Assembly: GCF_019091085.1 (NCBI RefSeq)
Contig: NZ_JAGXJY010000025.1
Location: forward strand, 1-64,000
Origin: Mesorhizobium sp. GbtcB19
Lineage (GTDB): Bacteria; Pseudomonadota; Alphaproteobacteria; Rhizobiales; Rhizobiaceae
Direction: 5' to 3'
Length of the DNA: 64,000 nucleotides
This document shows positions 7,609 to 15,796 of the stretch, piece by piece (positions within the stretch are counted from its first letter, which is position 1; every line of letters starts with the position of its first letter). The notes beneath the pieces were generated by a model that ran no database searches, was not told the origin of the DNA, and was given only the letters and a program-made list of their open reading frames with translations. A program made the position numbers and the translations under genes.

Positions 7609-9158
7609 GCGGCGTTGGTCTCCGTGTGCGGGGCGGGTCCATGACCGAGCGCAGATGCGGCGACGATCGCCGCTTCGGTTGCTTCGGCGCGATCGAACAT
7701 GCCGGTCAGTCTGCCGTTGCTCATCACCGCGATGCGGTCGGACAGCGCCATAACCTCGTCCAGGTCCGAGGTGGCGAACAGGATGCCAAGTCCGTCGCGG
7801 GATAATTTGCGCATGGTGCGGAAGACGTCGGCCTTGGCGCCGACGTCGATGCCGCGGCTCGGCTCGTCCATCAAAAGCACTTTCGGGCCGGTGAGCAGCG
7901 CCTTGCCGATCACCACTTTCTGCTGGTTGCCGCCCGACAGCGACGACACTTCCTGCGCCGGATCGGCGACCTTGATCGAGAGTTCCCGCACCATCTGCGT
8001 GACGGCCTGGCGCTCGGCGCCGCCGCGGATGTGGAACAGGCTGACGAAGCGCGACAGGCTGGCCAAAGTGAGATTGCTGGCGACGGACAGGATCGACACC
8101 AGTCCCTCGCGCTGCCTGTCTTCCGGGATCAGCGCCAGGCCGCGCTGGATGCGCCGCGCCGTGTCGCGCTCCTTGACCTGTTTCCCCTCGATGAAGATCC
8201 TGCCGCTCGCCTGGCCGTGGCGGCCCATGATGCAGTCGAACAGCTCGCTGCGTCCGGCGCCCATCAGCCCGTAGATGCCGAGGATTTCGCCGGCGCGCAG
8301 GGAGAGCGAAACGTGGTCGACCGCCAGTCCGCCGGTGACGCGCGGCAGGCAGATCCCTTCGGCGCGGAAGACCTCGTCGCCGGGTTGATGGCCGTCGGCC
8401 TTGGCGAAATCCTTGGCGTCCGAGCCGATCATCTGCCGCACGATCCATTGCGTGTCGACGTTTCGCATCTCCTCCTGTCCGGTGATGCGGCCGTCGCGCA
8501 GCACGGTGATGTAGTCGCCGATGCGGATCAGCTCTTCCAGCCGGTGCGAGATGTAGACGATCGCCACGCCGCGCGCCTTGAGATCGGCGATGACCTTGAA
8601 CAGGATCTCGACCTCCGCCGCGCTCAGCGCCGAGGTCGGTTCGTCCATGATCAGGATGCGCGCGTCGAGCGATACCGCCTTGGCGATCTCGACCAGCTGC
8701 TGCTGGCCGATGCGCAGATCCTCGACCAGCATATCCGGCCGGATACCGGCTTCGAGCTGTTCGAGGAATTCGGCGGCGCGCCGCTCCTGCGCCTTGTGGT
8801 CGATCTTGCGGAAGGCGTTGGTGATCTCGCGCGTGGCGAAGATGTTCTCGGCGACCGAGAGATTTCCGAACAGGTTCAGTTCCTGGAACACCATGCCGAT
8901 GCCGCGGTTAACGGCGTCGCCGGAGGAGGAGAAGGACACCTCGTTGCCGTCGAGCAGGATGCGCCCGGCGGTCGGCCGCTCGACGCCGGCGATGATCTTC
9001 ATCAGCGTCGACTTGCCGGCGCCGTTCTCGCCGACCAGCACGTTGACCGCGCCCTTGCGCACCTCGAAATTCGCATGCTTGACCGCCACGGTGCCGGCAT
9101 AGACCTTGGAGATGTCCTCCAGCTTCAGGATGACGTCGTGACCTGTCGAGGAACTCAT
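7605..9158 (-). CDS. Sugar ABC transporter ATP-binding protein, two NBDs (CUT2/RbsA family)
   Basis: A 517-residue cytoplasmic ATPase with two nucleotide-binding domains in tandem. The first has Walker A GENGAGKS near residue 42, the CUT2 variant signature RIGQQQLVEIAKA and Walker B LIMDEPTSALS. The second has the usual degenerate P-loop GLMGAGRSEL, an intact LSGGNQQKVVIGKAL signature and LLMDEPSRGIDVGAK. The ATG at 9158 overlaps the lipoprotein stop by 4 bases and the stop overlaps the permease start by 4 bases. It powers the first apiose-locus importer. Confidence 0.9.
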   Translation of the reverse strand: MSSSTGHDVILKLEDISKVYAGTVAVKHANFEVRKGAVNVLVGENGAGKSTLMKIIAGVERPTAGRILLDGNEVSFSSSGDAVNRGIGMVFQELNLFGNLSVAENIFATREITNAFRKIDHKAQERRAAEFLEQLEAGIRPDMLVEDLRIGQQQLVEIAKAVSLDARILIMDEPTSALSAAEVEILFKVIADLKARGVAIVYISHRLEELIRIGDYITVLRDGRITGQEEMRNVDTQWIVRQMIGSDAKDFAKADGHQPGDEVFRAEGICLPRVTGGLAVDHVSLSLRAGEILGIYGLMGAGRSELFDCIMGRHGQASGRIFIEGKQVKERDTARRIQRGLALIPEDRQREGLVSILSVASNLTLASLSRFVSLFHIRGGAERQAVTQMVRELSIKVADPAQEVSSLSGGNQQKVVIGKALLTGPKVLLMDEPSRGIDVGAKADVFRTMRKLSRDGLGILFATSDLDEVMALSDRIAVMSNGRLTGMFDRAEATEAAIVAASALGHGPAPHTETNAA

Positions 9159-9817
9159 GGCTTCGGCCCGATCTCGGCCTCCGCCGGGGTCACCAGCGGC
9201 AGGTCCTGGCCGCTTTCGATAGTGTAGGCGCCGAGCACCTTCGCGGTTCGGCCCTCGAGCCCGTCGCGCGGCAGTTTCGACAGCACCGTCTTGTCGGCAT
9301 AGGCGTTGAAGGCCTTGCCGAACTGGGCGAAGTCGATCTGGTTGGTGAAGTCGTTGAACTGGACGAAGTCGAGACTGTCGCGCAGCGCGGTGCCGCGCAT
9401 CGCCGGTCCGATCTGCACCCGCGCATCCGCCTTGCCGTCGCCATCGACGTCGACATCGATGGTCGCCGCGCGCGACTGCGTGTTGGCGGCGACGATCTTG
9501 CCTTCGACGCGCACGGCGAAGGTCCATGGCGAATTCGCCTGCTTCTTCGGATTGCCGTATTTGGCGCCGGCGGCGGCCTGATCGGTCTTGGCTTGAGCGT
9601 GGACTTCGGCGAACGGCCCCGCCTTCTGTCGTAGATAGGGGATGACTTTCGGGGCCCAGATCTCCTCGACTTTCCTGTCGGGATTGAAGGCCGAATTGTT
9701 GGCGCTGTCGCTGCCCTGCGCCGAGGGCGTCGGCAGGATCTTGCAAGCGCCGAGGCTGAGCCCCGCCAGCGCGGCAAGGGTCAGCCCAAGGGTCGGCCAA
9801 GTCATCTTGTTCGGCAT
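9155..9817 (-). CDS. DUF2291 periplasmic lipoprotein of a sugar ABC operon
   Basis: A 220-residue secreted lipoprotein. The N-terminus is a lipoprotein signal (hydrophobic LGLTLAALAGLSLGAC with a lipobox ending in Cys near residue 24). The mature part is soluble, with RVEGKIVAANTQSRAATIDVDVDGDGKAD in its middle, a pattern typical of DUF2291. Proteins of this family recur between binding-protein and ATPase genes of RbsABC-like operons, as here, but their role is not established. It could be an outer- or inner-membrane-anchored accessory that holds sugar or the binding protein. It overlaps the ATPase start by 4 bases. Confidence 0.8.
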   Translation of the reverse strand: MPNKMTWPTLGLTLAALAGLSLGACKILPTPSAQGSDSANNSAFNPDRKVEEIWAPKVIPYLRQKAGPFAEVHAQAKTDQAAAGAKYGNPKKQANSPWTFAVRVEGKIVAANTQSRAATIDVDVDGDGKADARVQIGPAMRGTALRDSLDFVQFNDFTNQIDFAQFGKAFNAYADKTVLSKLPRDGLEGRTAKVLGAYTIESGQDLPLVTPAEAEIGPKP

Positions 9818-9850
9818 GACGTCAGAAAGCGCCCGGAAAGTGAAATGGAG

Positions 9851-9880
9851 GCGAGGGACGAACGCGCGTTCGCCCCTCGC
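9851..9880. terminator. Strong stem-loop after the binding-protein gene (attenuator or RNA stabiliser)
   Basis: Two nested arms pair almost perfectly: GCGAGGG (9851-9857) with CCCTCGC (9874-9880), and CGAACGC (9859-9865) with GCGTTCG (9866-9872). It lies in the 81-base gap between the binding-protein stop and the lipoprotein start. No T-run follows in the transcribed direction, so it probably protects the upstream mRNA from 3' decay or partly attenuates, making more binding protein than membrane components. Confidence 0.55.
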
Positions 9881-9898
9881 AGCTTATATCGCGCCGGC

Positions 9899-10840
9899 TC
9901 AGTTCTTGAGCGCGAAGGTCTCCAGCTTGGGAGCATTGTCGCCATTGACGAGGACGCAGTCCATCAGCTGCTTTTCCTTCTCGGGCGACTTCTTGTTCTT
10001 GATGAAGTCGCTGGCCTGTTCGACGGCCATCTGCGCCTGGGCGAAGGCCGGCTGAAGCACCGTCGCCTTGATGCCGCCGGAGGTGATGGAGTCGCGCACG
10101 TCGTTAGAGCCGTCGAAGCCGACGACGATGACGTCCTTGCGGCCGGCGGCGGCAAGCGCCGCGTAAGCGCCCATCGCCATCGTGTCGTTGCCGGAGATCA
10201 CGCCCTTGATATCGGGATTGGCCTGCAGGATGGACTCCATCTTGGAATAGGCCTCGGTCTGGCTCCAGTTGGCCGACTGCTGCGCGACCTTCTTCAGGTC
10301 CGGATAGTCGTCGATGACGTCGTGATAACCCTTGGAGCGGATGCCGGCATTGGTGTCGGACTCCTTGCCGACCAGCTCGACATAGTTGCCCTTCTCGCCC
10401 ATCAGCTTGACGAATTCCTGCGCGCCGAGCTGGGCGCCCTGGTAGTTGTTGGAGACGATCTGCGCCACCGCGACGCCGGTGGCGTTGATCTCGCGGTCGA
10501 TCAGGAAGGAGGGGACACCGGCGTCCTTGGCCTTCTGCACGGCGGCGACGGTGGCGTCGGCGCCGGCATTGTCGAGGATGATCGCCTTGGCGCCACGGCC
10601 GATTGCGGTGTCGATCAGCTCCGACTGCTTGTTGGCGTCGTCGTCATGCACCAGCACCAGCGTGTCGTAGCCGAGCTCCTTGGCCTTGGCCTCGGCACCG
10701 ACGGCTTCCGCCTTGAAGAACGGATTGTCGTGCGAGGGCGTGATGATGGCGATGAGGTCCGCCGCATAGGCCGGCATGGCGGTGCCGAGTGCGAGCACGC
10801 CGGCGAAAGCCGCAACCGTCATTCTGCGAGTGAGTTTCAT
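9899..10840 (-). CDS. Sugar ABC transporter substrate-binding protein (RbsB-like, Peripla_BP_4)
   Basis: A 313-residue periplasmic protein with a cleavable signal peptide (KLTRRMTVAAFAGVLALG, cleavage after AYA near residue 26). The mature N-terminus LIAIITPSHDNPFFKAEAVGAE and the GVISGNDTMAMGAYAAL and VVGFDGSNDVRDSI segments are typical of pentose-binding proteins of the ribose group. A GGGAGGA sits 5 bases before the ATG. It is the first gene of the operon binding protein-DUF2291-ATPase-permease-apsD-apnL. Co-transcription with apiose dehydrogenase makes D-apiose, or an apiose-containing product, the best guess for the ligand. A shared operator-like site lies about 210 bases upstream. Confidence 0.88.
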   Translation of the reverse strand: MKLTRRMTVAAFAGVLALGTAMPAYAADLIAIITPSHDNPFFKAEAVGAEAKAKELGYDTLVLVHDDDANKQSELIDTAIGRGAKAIILDNAGADATVAAVQKAKDAGVPSFLIDREINATGVAVAQIVSNNYQGAQLGAQEFVKLMGEKGNYVELVGKESDTNAGIRSKGYHDVIDDYPDLKKVAQQSANWSQTEAYSKMESILQANPDIKGVISGNDTMAMGAYAALAAAGRKDVIVVGFDGSNDVRDSITSGGIKATVLQPAFAQAQMAVEQASDFIKNKKSPEKEKQLMDCVLVNGDNAPKLETFALKN

Positions 10841-11047
10841 GAAGTCCTCCCGTTGAAAACCTGCCCCGGACGACCGAGGCCATTTGTCTGCATCTGAAAT
10901 CGTCCGGCGGTGCAGGCAGCTCGGCTCGGAGTGCGGAAGCCCTTCCGGCTTGCATCCGAACCGATCCTCGCTGCCGTTTCCCCGCCATTCTCCCGCGCCC
11001 GCCTTCGGCTATCCGATCAAAACGAGCCGGGAACAGCTAAAGCCAAC

Positions 11048-11066
11048 TGGTATAATGAGTCAACCA
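11048..11066. promoter_or_regulatory. Candidate apiose-regulon operator, site 2
   Basis: TGGTATAATGAGTCAACCA lies upstream of the first binding-protein gene. Its outer bases form a TGGT/ACCA inverted repeat, and its first 13 bases are identical to site 1. The remaining gene-free sequence between 10841 and the palindromic repeat at 11107 shows nothing else I recognise apart from the presumed promoter. Confidence 0.5.
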
Positions 11067-11106
11067 CAAATTCAGATGATATGTACCTGAGCGGTTGATG
11101 GTTTCT

Positions 11107-11250
11107 CCTTCTCCCCTTGTGGGAGAAGGTGTCGCCGAAGGCGACGGATGAGGGGTGTTCCAGGGAACGCCAACGTCTCACTCCGCTGGAACACCCCTCA
11201 TCCGTCTCGGCGCTGCGCGCCGATCCACCTTCTCCCACAAGGGGAGAAGG
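11107..11250. repeat. Large intergenic palindrome, RIME-like rhizobial repeat
   Basis: About 144 bases with long inverted arms. CCTTCTCCCCTTGTGGGAG at 11107 is answered by its complement ending at 11250, and the inner GATGAGGGGTGTTCCAG arm is answered by CTGGAACACCCCTCATC. The transcript would fold into a long branched hairpin. Mosaic palindromes of this kind are dispersed in rhizobial intergenic regions. It lies 18 bases after the apnO stop, so it may also end or protect that transcript. Confidence 0.75.
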
Positions 11251-11268
11251 GAAACCGAGTCCGCCCTC

Positions 11269-12096
11269 TCAGGTGATGCGCTGGATGCTGGCGGCAATCT
11301 CTTCCGGCTCGAAGACGCGCTTCCAGTCGTCGCGCATCAGTACCGGCTTGCCGAATTCGATCGCCTTGTTGCAGGCGTCCGAGAACACGCCCTTGGTCTC
11401 GCCGAAGATGACGGCGCCGAGCACGTTCATATGGCCAAGCAGGAAGTCGAGCGCCGCCTGCCGGTCGACGCCGCGCGCCACGACCTCATCGAGCGCCTCT
11501 TTCATGACGACGAGCAGAGACGCACAGACCGTCTCCGAGAGACCGGGCTCGAGCAGCGCCATCTGCTCGACGGTGACGCGATGCGAGCGCATCACCGGCG
11601 CCCAGATGATCTGGGCGATCTGCTCGCCCTTTGCGTAGTCTTCCTCCGGTCCCTGCATCAGCGCGCTGACGAAATGCTGCTTGGCCTTGACGCCGCCGAA
11701 GAAGTCCTTCTTGGCCGCCATGTCGGTCTCGTCGTTGAAGATCGGCGGATGGCATGGATGCGTGACAAAGTAGGTCAGGTCCGGCCGCTTCGGCAGATGA
11801 CCGGCAAAAGGCGCCGCCGCATCGAGCACGATCACCATCGTTCCCGCTGCCAACTTGCTTTCGATGCCTGCCGCGACCTTGCCGATATGCGTGTCGGGAA
11901 CCGCCAGGATCACCACTTCGGCGCCCGCAAGCGCTTCGTCGACGCCGAGCGTGTCGATGCCGAGCCCGGTTTTCAGCCGCTCCTTGCCCGCCTCGCTGAT
12001 CTCGACATGGCGGATGGTGTAGGGCGAGCCGCGAAAATTGGTCGACAGGCGGTAGCCCATTTTGCCCCCGGCACCGAACAGCGCAATCGTTGTCAT
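11269..12096 (-). CDS. apnO: D-apionate oxidoisomerase
   Basis: A 275-residue NAD-dependent enzyme. The N-terminus TTIALFGAGGKMGYRLS is a Rossmann motif of the 6-phosphogluconate-dehydrogenase-like group, and the C-terminal half (LLEPGLSETVCASL to HMNVLGAVIFGE) is the helical dimerisation domain. THPCHPPIFNDE near residue 128 probably carries metal or substrate ligands. Both the sequence and the locus fit ApnO, which oxidises and rearranges D-apionate to 3-oxo-isoapionate, the step between ApnL and OiaK. It is transcribed alone, with its own operator-like site 55 bases before the ATG, between the two transporter operons. Confidence 0.8.
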   Translation of the reverse strand: MTTIALFGAGGKMGYRLSTNFRGSPYTIRHVEISEAGKERLKTGLGIDTLGVDEALAGAEVVILAVPDTHIGKVAAGIESKLAAGTMVIVLDAAAPFAGHLPKRPDLTYFVTHPCHPPIFNDETDMAAKKDFFGGVKAKQHFVSALMQGPEEDYAKGEQIAQIIWAPVMRSHRVTVEQMALLEPGLSETVCASLLVVMKEALDEVVARGVDRQAALDFLLGHMNVLGAVIFGETKGVFSDACNKAIEFGKPVLMRDDWKRVFEPEEIAASIQRIT

Positions 12097-12150
12097 CTAA
12101 CCTGCTCCCAATGTTCAGACGCCGGTGTTGCCGATCGTCATCTTGTATAC

Positions 12151-12169
12151 TGGTATGATCACTCTACCA
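12151..12169. promoter_or_regulatory. Candidate apiose-regulon operator, site 3
   Basis: TGGTATGATCACTCTACCA has the best symmetry of the four sites, with TGGTA and TACCA arms around 9 bases. It lies 55 bases before the apnO ATG, the same distance as site 1 from the oiaX ATG, in the 109-base gap after the permease gene at 12206. Confidence 0.55.
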
Positions 12170-12205
12170 AATTTTGGCAAGAGGAATCGTTGATTTAGTT
12201 TCGCG

Positions 12206-13246
12206 TCATTTCGGCAGGACCGTCGCCGCGCCCGCTTCCGTCTTCGCGGTCGCGTCCTTGTCGCCGTCCGCAAGATCGACAGACGCACGCCGTGCCAATG
12301 CCTGGCGCCCGGCCAGCGCCAGCACGAAGATGACGACGATGCCCTGCACGATGTCCTGGACGCCCGGCGGCAGGCCGATGATCTGCATGGTGGTGACGAT
12401 GAGGATGAGCAGGATGCTGGCGAAGAGCGTGCCGAGCGCGGTCGCCGAGCCGCCGAAGATCAGTGTTCCGCCAAGCACCACGGCGGCAATCGACTGCAAC
12501 AGATAGGGCTGGCCCATCTCGAGGAAGGCGCCGCCGATATAGGCGCCGAGCAGCAACCCGTCGAGCGAGGCCAGCACCGAGGAGATGACGAAGGCGGACG
12601 CGATCACCGGGCCGTTGCGGATGCCGGCGAGCCGCGCCGCGGTGCGGTTCTGGCCGACCGCCGACAGGAGTTGCCCGAACACGGTGTAGCGCAGCACGAA
12701 GGAGGTTGCGGCGACGCCGATGATGGCGATGACGGCCATGATCGGCACGCCAGAGATGCGGCCGGTCGCAAGGTCCTTCAACGCCGGGCTGACGGCGAAA
12801 CCCGGGATCGCCTTGTTTGACAGCAGCGTGGCGGTCGCCAGTACATAGCCGGTCGCCAGCGTCGCGATGATCGCCGGAATGCCGAGGCCGACGATGAGCA
12901 GCGAATTGAGCGCGCCCACAGCAAGGCCGAGCACGACGGCGGCGATCACGCCGATCGCGAGGTTCGCGTCCTGGCCCTTGACGGTGAGCAGCGCCACGAA
13001 GGCGCTGAGCGTGATCACCGAAGCGACCGACAGGTCGATGTTGCCGCGCCCGGTCGTCACCACGAACATCTGGCCGACGCCGACCACCGTCAGGAAGGAG
13101 GCCGACAGCATCACGCCGGACAGGCTGGACAGGCTGAAGCGATTGGTGACGACGGAGAGCACCAGCCACAGGATCAGCACGCCGATCGCCGCCCAGATCC
13201 AGCGGTTCCTTTGCGCCCAGGCGCCGAAGCTGGCGAATGCGCTCAT
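12206..13246 (-). CDS. Sugar ABC transporter permease (CUT2/RbsC family), second importer
   Basis: A 346-residue membrane protein starting MSAFASFGAWAQRNRW, with about 8-10 hydrophobic segments and RbsC-type sequences TTGRGNIDLSVASVITL near residue 63 and AVVLGGTLIFGGSATALGT near 265. The C-terminal 35 residues are hydrophilic. Its ATG overlaps the stop of the fused ATPase-permease by 4 bases. An open frame continues far upstream to 15514, but that part is an out-of-phase shadow of the fusion gene. It probably forms the channel as a heterodimer with the permease domain of the fusion protein. Confidence 0.88.
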   Translation of the reverse strand: MSAFASFGAWAQRNRWIWAAIGVLILWLVLSVVTNRFSLSSLSGVMLSASFLTVVGVGQMFVVTTGRGNIDLSVASVITLSAFVALLTVKGQDANLAIGVIAAVVLGLAVGALNSLLIVGLGIPAIIATLATGYVLATATLLSNKAIPGFAVSPALKDLATGRISGVPIMAVIAIIGVAATSFVLRYTVFGQLLSAVGQNRTAARLAGIRNGPVIASAFVISSVLASLDGLLLGAYIGGAFLEMGQPYLLQSIAAVVLGGTLIFGGSATALGTLFASILLILIVTTMQIIGLPPGVQDIVQGIVVIFVLALAGRQALARRASVDLADGDKDATAKTEAGAATVLPK

Positions 13247-15726
13247 AGCTCGCTCCTGCGGTCGGCGGTCAAGCTTCGCAGCGTCAAAAGGGCGATCAGG
13301 ATCAGGCCTTGCGTGGCGGCGTTGTAGTCGCTGCTGACGCTGAGCGTGCCCAGAAGCGCGCCGATCAGCGACAGCGTCACAGCACCGGCGACCGCGCCGA
13401 CCGGCGAGATGATGCCGCCGAGCAGCGAGCAGCCGCCCATCACCACGGCGGCGACGCTGAGCAAGGTGTAGGAATTGCCGGAGTTTATATCGCTCGCGGT
13501 GTTGATGGCCGTCAGCGACAGGCCGGCGGCGCCCGCGAACAGGCCGGCGATGAGATAGCGCACCAGCGCGTAGCGCGTCGGCGACCAACCCGAACGGATC
13601 ATCGCGGCCGGATTGTTGCCGAAGCCGCGCAGCACCACGCCGAGCGGCAGCCGGTCGACGGCGAGCACGATCAGCGCTACGGCCACGATCATGATGATCG
13701 ACGTCGGCATGAAGCCGATCGACCAGCCGAAGAGGGCGGTCAGCCAGTCCGGACTGGCGCCGCCCGGCGTCGGCTGCAGCGCGTAGCCGATGCCGACCCA
13801 GATGAAGGATGCGCCCAGCGTGACGACAATGGCCGGGATCTTTCGCGCCTGGATGACGCCGCCGAGTCCCGCATAGGCGGCGAGCGCGGCCACCAGCGCC
13901 AGCGCGCCGAGCGATGGCTGGTCGTAGAGCAACGTGGCGCTGAGCACGCTGACCAGTCCGGCGAAGGCTCCGACGCCGAGGTCGATCTCGCTGCCGCCGA
14001 CAATGAACATCTGCGCCGCGGTGACCAGCACCAGCGACAGCGCCGGCATCAACAGCAGGTCGAGGCCGAAGGTGGAGGCGACTGCCGGGTTGATCGCGAC
14101 CATGATGGCGAGCACCGTGGCCAGTCCGATGAAGGGTGCTGCATTGACCAGCTTGCGCCCAAACCCGGCCAGGGCCGTCCGCTTGCCGGCGGCGCTCGCC
14201 TGGCCGTCCGCCGATTGCGCGAAGGAGGCGCCGACGATGGCCTGTTCGGTGATCGCCTCGCCTGCCAGCTCCTTGACGATCCGGCCGCCGGAAAAGACCA
14301 GCACGCGGTCGCAGGCAAGCAGTTCCGCGTCCTCGGTCGTATGCCAGACCAGCGCGCGGCCGCCGCGCGCGACCTCGTTGCAGAGCCGGTAGAAATCCTG
14401 CTTGGTGGCGATGTCGACGCCGCGTGTCGGATCGTCGAGCAGGATGACCGGCGTGTCGGCGACCAGCGCCCGTGCCACCAGCGCCTTCTGCTGGTTGCCG
14501 CCGCTGAGCTCGGTGATGTTGGACTGGAAGCGCTTGTCGTCGAGCCGCAGCTTGCCGGCGGCGCCGGTTGCCGTGTCGCGATTGGCGCGATCGGAAACCA
14601 GCCCGAGCGCGGAGCGGCGGGCAAGCGCGCCGATGCTGATGTTGGAAAGCACGCTCCACAGCGGGAACACGCCTTCCTTCTGCCGGTCGCCGGCGATGAA
14701 GCCTGCCTCCGCCCGCCTGGAAACGCCCGCATGCCGCTTTCGGTCGGGGCTGAAGATAGCGTGCAGCAATTCCTTCTGCCCGCTGCCCTCGAGGCCGGCC
14801 AGCCCCACGATCTCGCCGCGTACGATGTCGATGTCGCGGCCGAGCGCAGCCGTCAGCGGTCCGGAGAGCCGCACCAGCACGTCCTGGGAGGAAGCGGTGG
14901 CAACGGCGTGCTGGTGGACCGGATTGGCGTCGCCGCCCATCAGTTGCACCAGCTTGCCGATCGAGGCGTCCGCGGCGTGGCCCTGCCAGGCGGTGCGGCC
15001 GTTGCGCAGCACCACCACCTCGGTCGCGATGTCGATGATTTCCTGCAGCTTGTGACTGATGAAGATGAAGGCAAGCCCTGCCTTCGTCCGTTCGCGGATG
15101 AAAGCCCGCAGCTGCTTCGAGCGGTCGAGATCGAGCGACGATGTCGGCTCGTCGAGCACGATGAGCTTGACGCCGGGCGTCGCCGCGGCGCGCGCGATCT
15201 CCACCATCTGCCGCTCGGCGATGGTCAGGTGTCCGACCTCGGTGTCGGCATCGATGCCGTTGCCCGGGAAGACGGCGTCGAGCGCCGCGCGGGCGCGGGT
15301 GCGGTAGAGCGCGCGCCAGCCCGGCTGGCTTGCCGAGTCGCCGGGCGTTTCCAGGAAAAAGTTCTCGGCGACGGACAGGTTGGCGCACAGCGACAGCTCC
15401 TGGTGCACCATGCGGATGCCGCGCCGCTGCGCTTCGCCGGTGTCGTAGGCTGCGAACGCCACTTCCTCGCCGGCAAAGGAGATCGCGCCGAGCGTCGGCC
15501 ACATCGCGCCGCACAGGATGCGCATCAGCGTCGATTTCCCGGCGCCGTTGCCGCCGACGAGCCCGATCACGTCGCCGGCGCGGACGGAGAGGTCGATCCC
15601 CGCATTGGCAAGCGTCGGCCCGAAGCTTTTGGTGATGCCGCTGAGCGAGACGACACTTGGCCGGGCAGGAGCGGCAGGCTTCACGGCCATGGCGACCTCC
15701 TGATCGGCAACGGCAAGCTGGGACAT
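13243..15726 (-). CDS. Fused sugar ABC transporter ATPase (two NBDs) and permease
   Basis: An 827-residue protein. Residues about 25-500 are a CUT2 ATPase: NBD1 with Walker A GGNGAGKS (58-65), LTIAERQMVEIARA and LIVLDEPTSSLD (about 187-198); NBD2 with P-loop variant GLEGSGQKEL (about 311), LSGGNQQKALVARAL (about 405) and LLDDPTRGVD (about 430). From about 525 to the end is a complete RbsC-like permease, including FIVGGSEIDLGVGAF and AVVMGGCSLLGG. These parts are normally separate proteins. In NBD2 the Walker B catalytic Glu position is Asp, which may lower hydrolysis at one site. It overlaps the next permease by 4 bases. An internal ATG at codon 13 is a less likely start. Confidence 0.88.
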   Translation of the reverse strand: MSQLAVADQEVAMAVKPAAPARPSVVSLSGITKSFGPTLANAGIDLSVRAGDVIGLVGGNGAGKSTLMRILCGAMWPTLGAISFAGEEVAFAAYDTGEAQRRGIRMVHQELSLCANLSVAENFFLETPGDSASQPGWRALYRTRARAALDAVFPGNGIDADTEVGHLTIAERQMVEIARAAATPGVKLIVLDEPTSSLDLDRSKQLRAFIRERTKAGLAFIFISHKLQEIIDIATEVVVLRNGRTAWQGHAADASIGKLVQLMGGDANPVHQHAVATASSQDVLVRLSGPLTAALGRDIDIVRGEIVGLAGLEGSGQKELLHAIFSPDRKRHAGVSRRAEAGFIAGDRQKEGVFPLWSVLSNISIGALARRSALGLVSDRANRDTATGAAGKLRLDDKRFQSNITELSGGNQQKALVARALVADTPVILLDDPTRGVDIATKQDFYRLCNEVARGGRALVWHTTEDAELLACDRVLVFSGGRIVKELAGEAITEQAIVGASFAQSADGQASAAGKRTALAGFGRKLVNAAPFIGLATVLAIMVAINPAVASTFGLDLLLMPALSLVLVTAAQMFIVGGSEIDLGVGAFAGLVSVLSATLLYDQPSLGALALVAALAAYAGLGGVIQARKIPAIVVTLGASFIWVGIGYALQPTPGGASPDWLTALFGWSIGFMPTSIIMIVAVALIVLAVDRLPLGVVLRGFGNNPAAMIRSGWSPTRYALVRYLIAGLFAGAAGLSLTAINTASDINSGNSYTLLSVAAVVMGGCSLLGGIISPVGAVAGAVTLSLIGALLGTLSVSSDYNAATQGLILIALLTLRSLTADRRSEL

Positions 15727-15796
15727 TCGTCCTCCGTTTTGTTCGACGGCAAGGAACGGGCGCGCCGCGAGGCGACGCCCGATCCAGCAGGTCCCT

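Noticed and set aside
12206..15514. Apparent 1102-residue open frame on the minus strand
   Set aside because: Only the last 346 codons look like protein; the upstream part is out of phase with the fusion ATPase gene and is arginine-rich shadow sequence.
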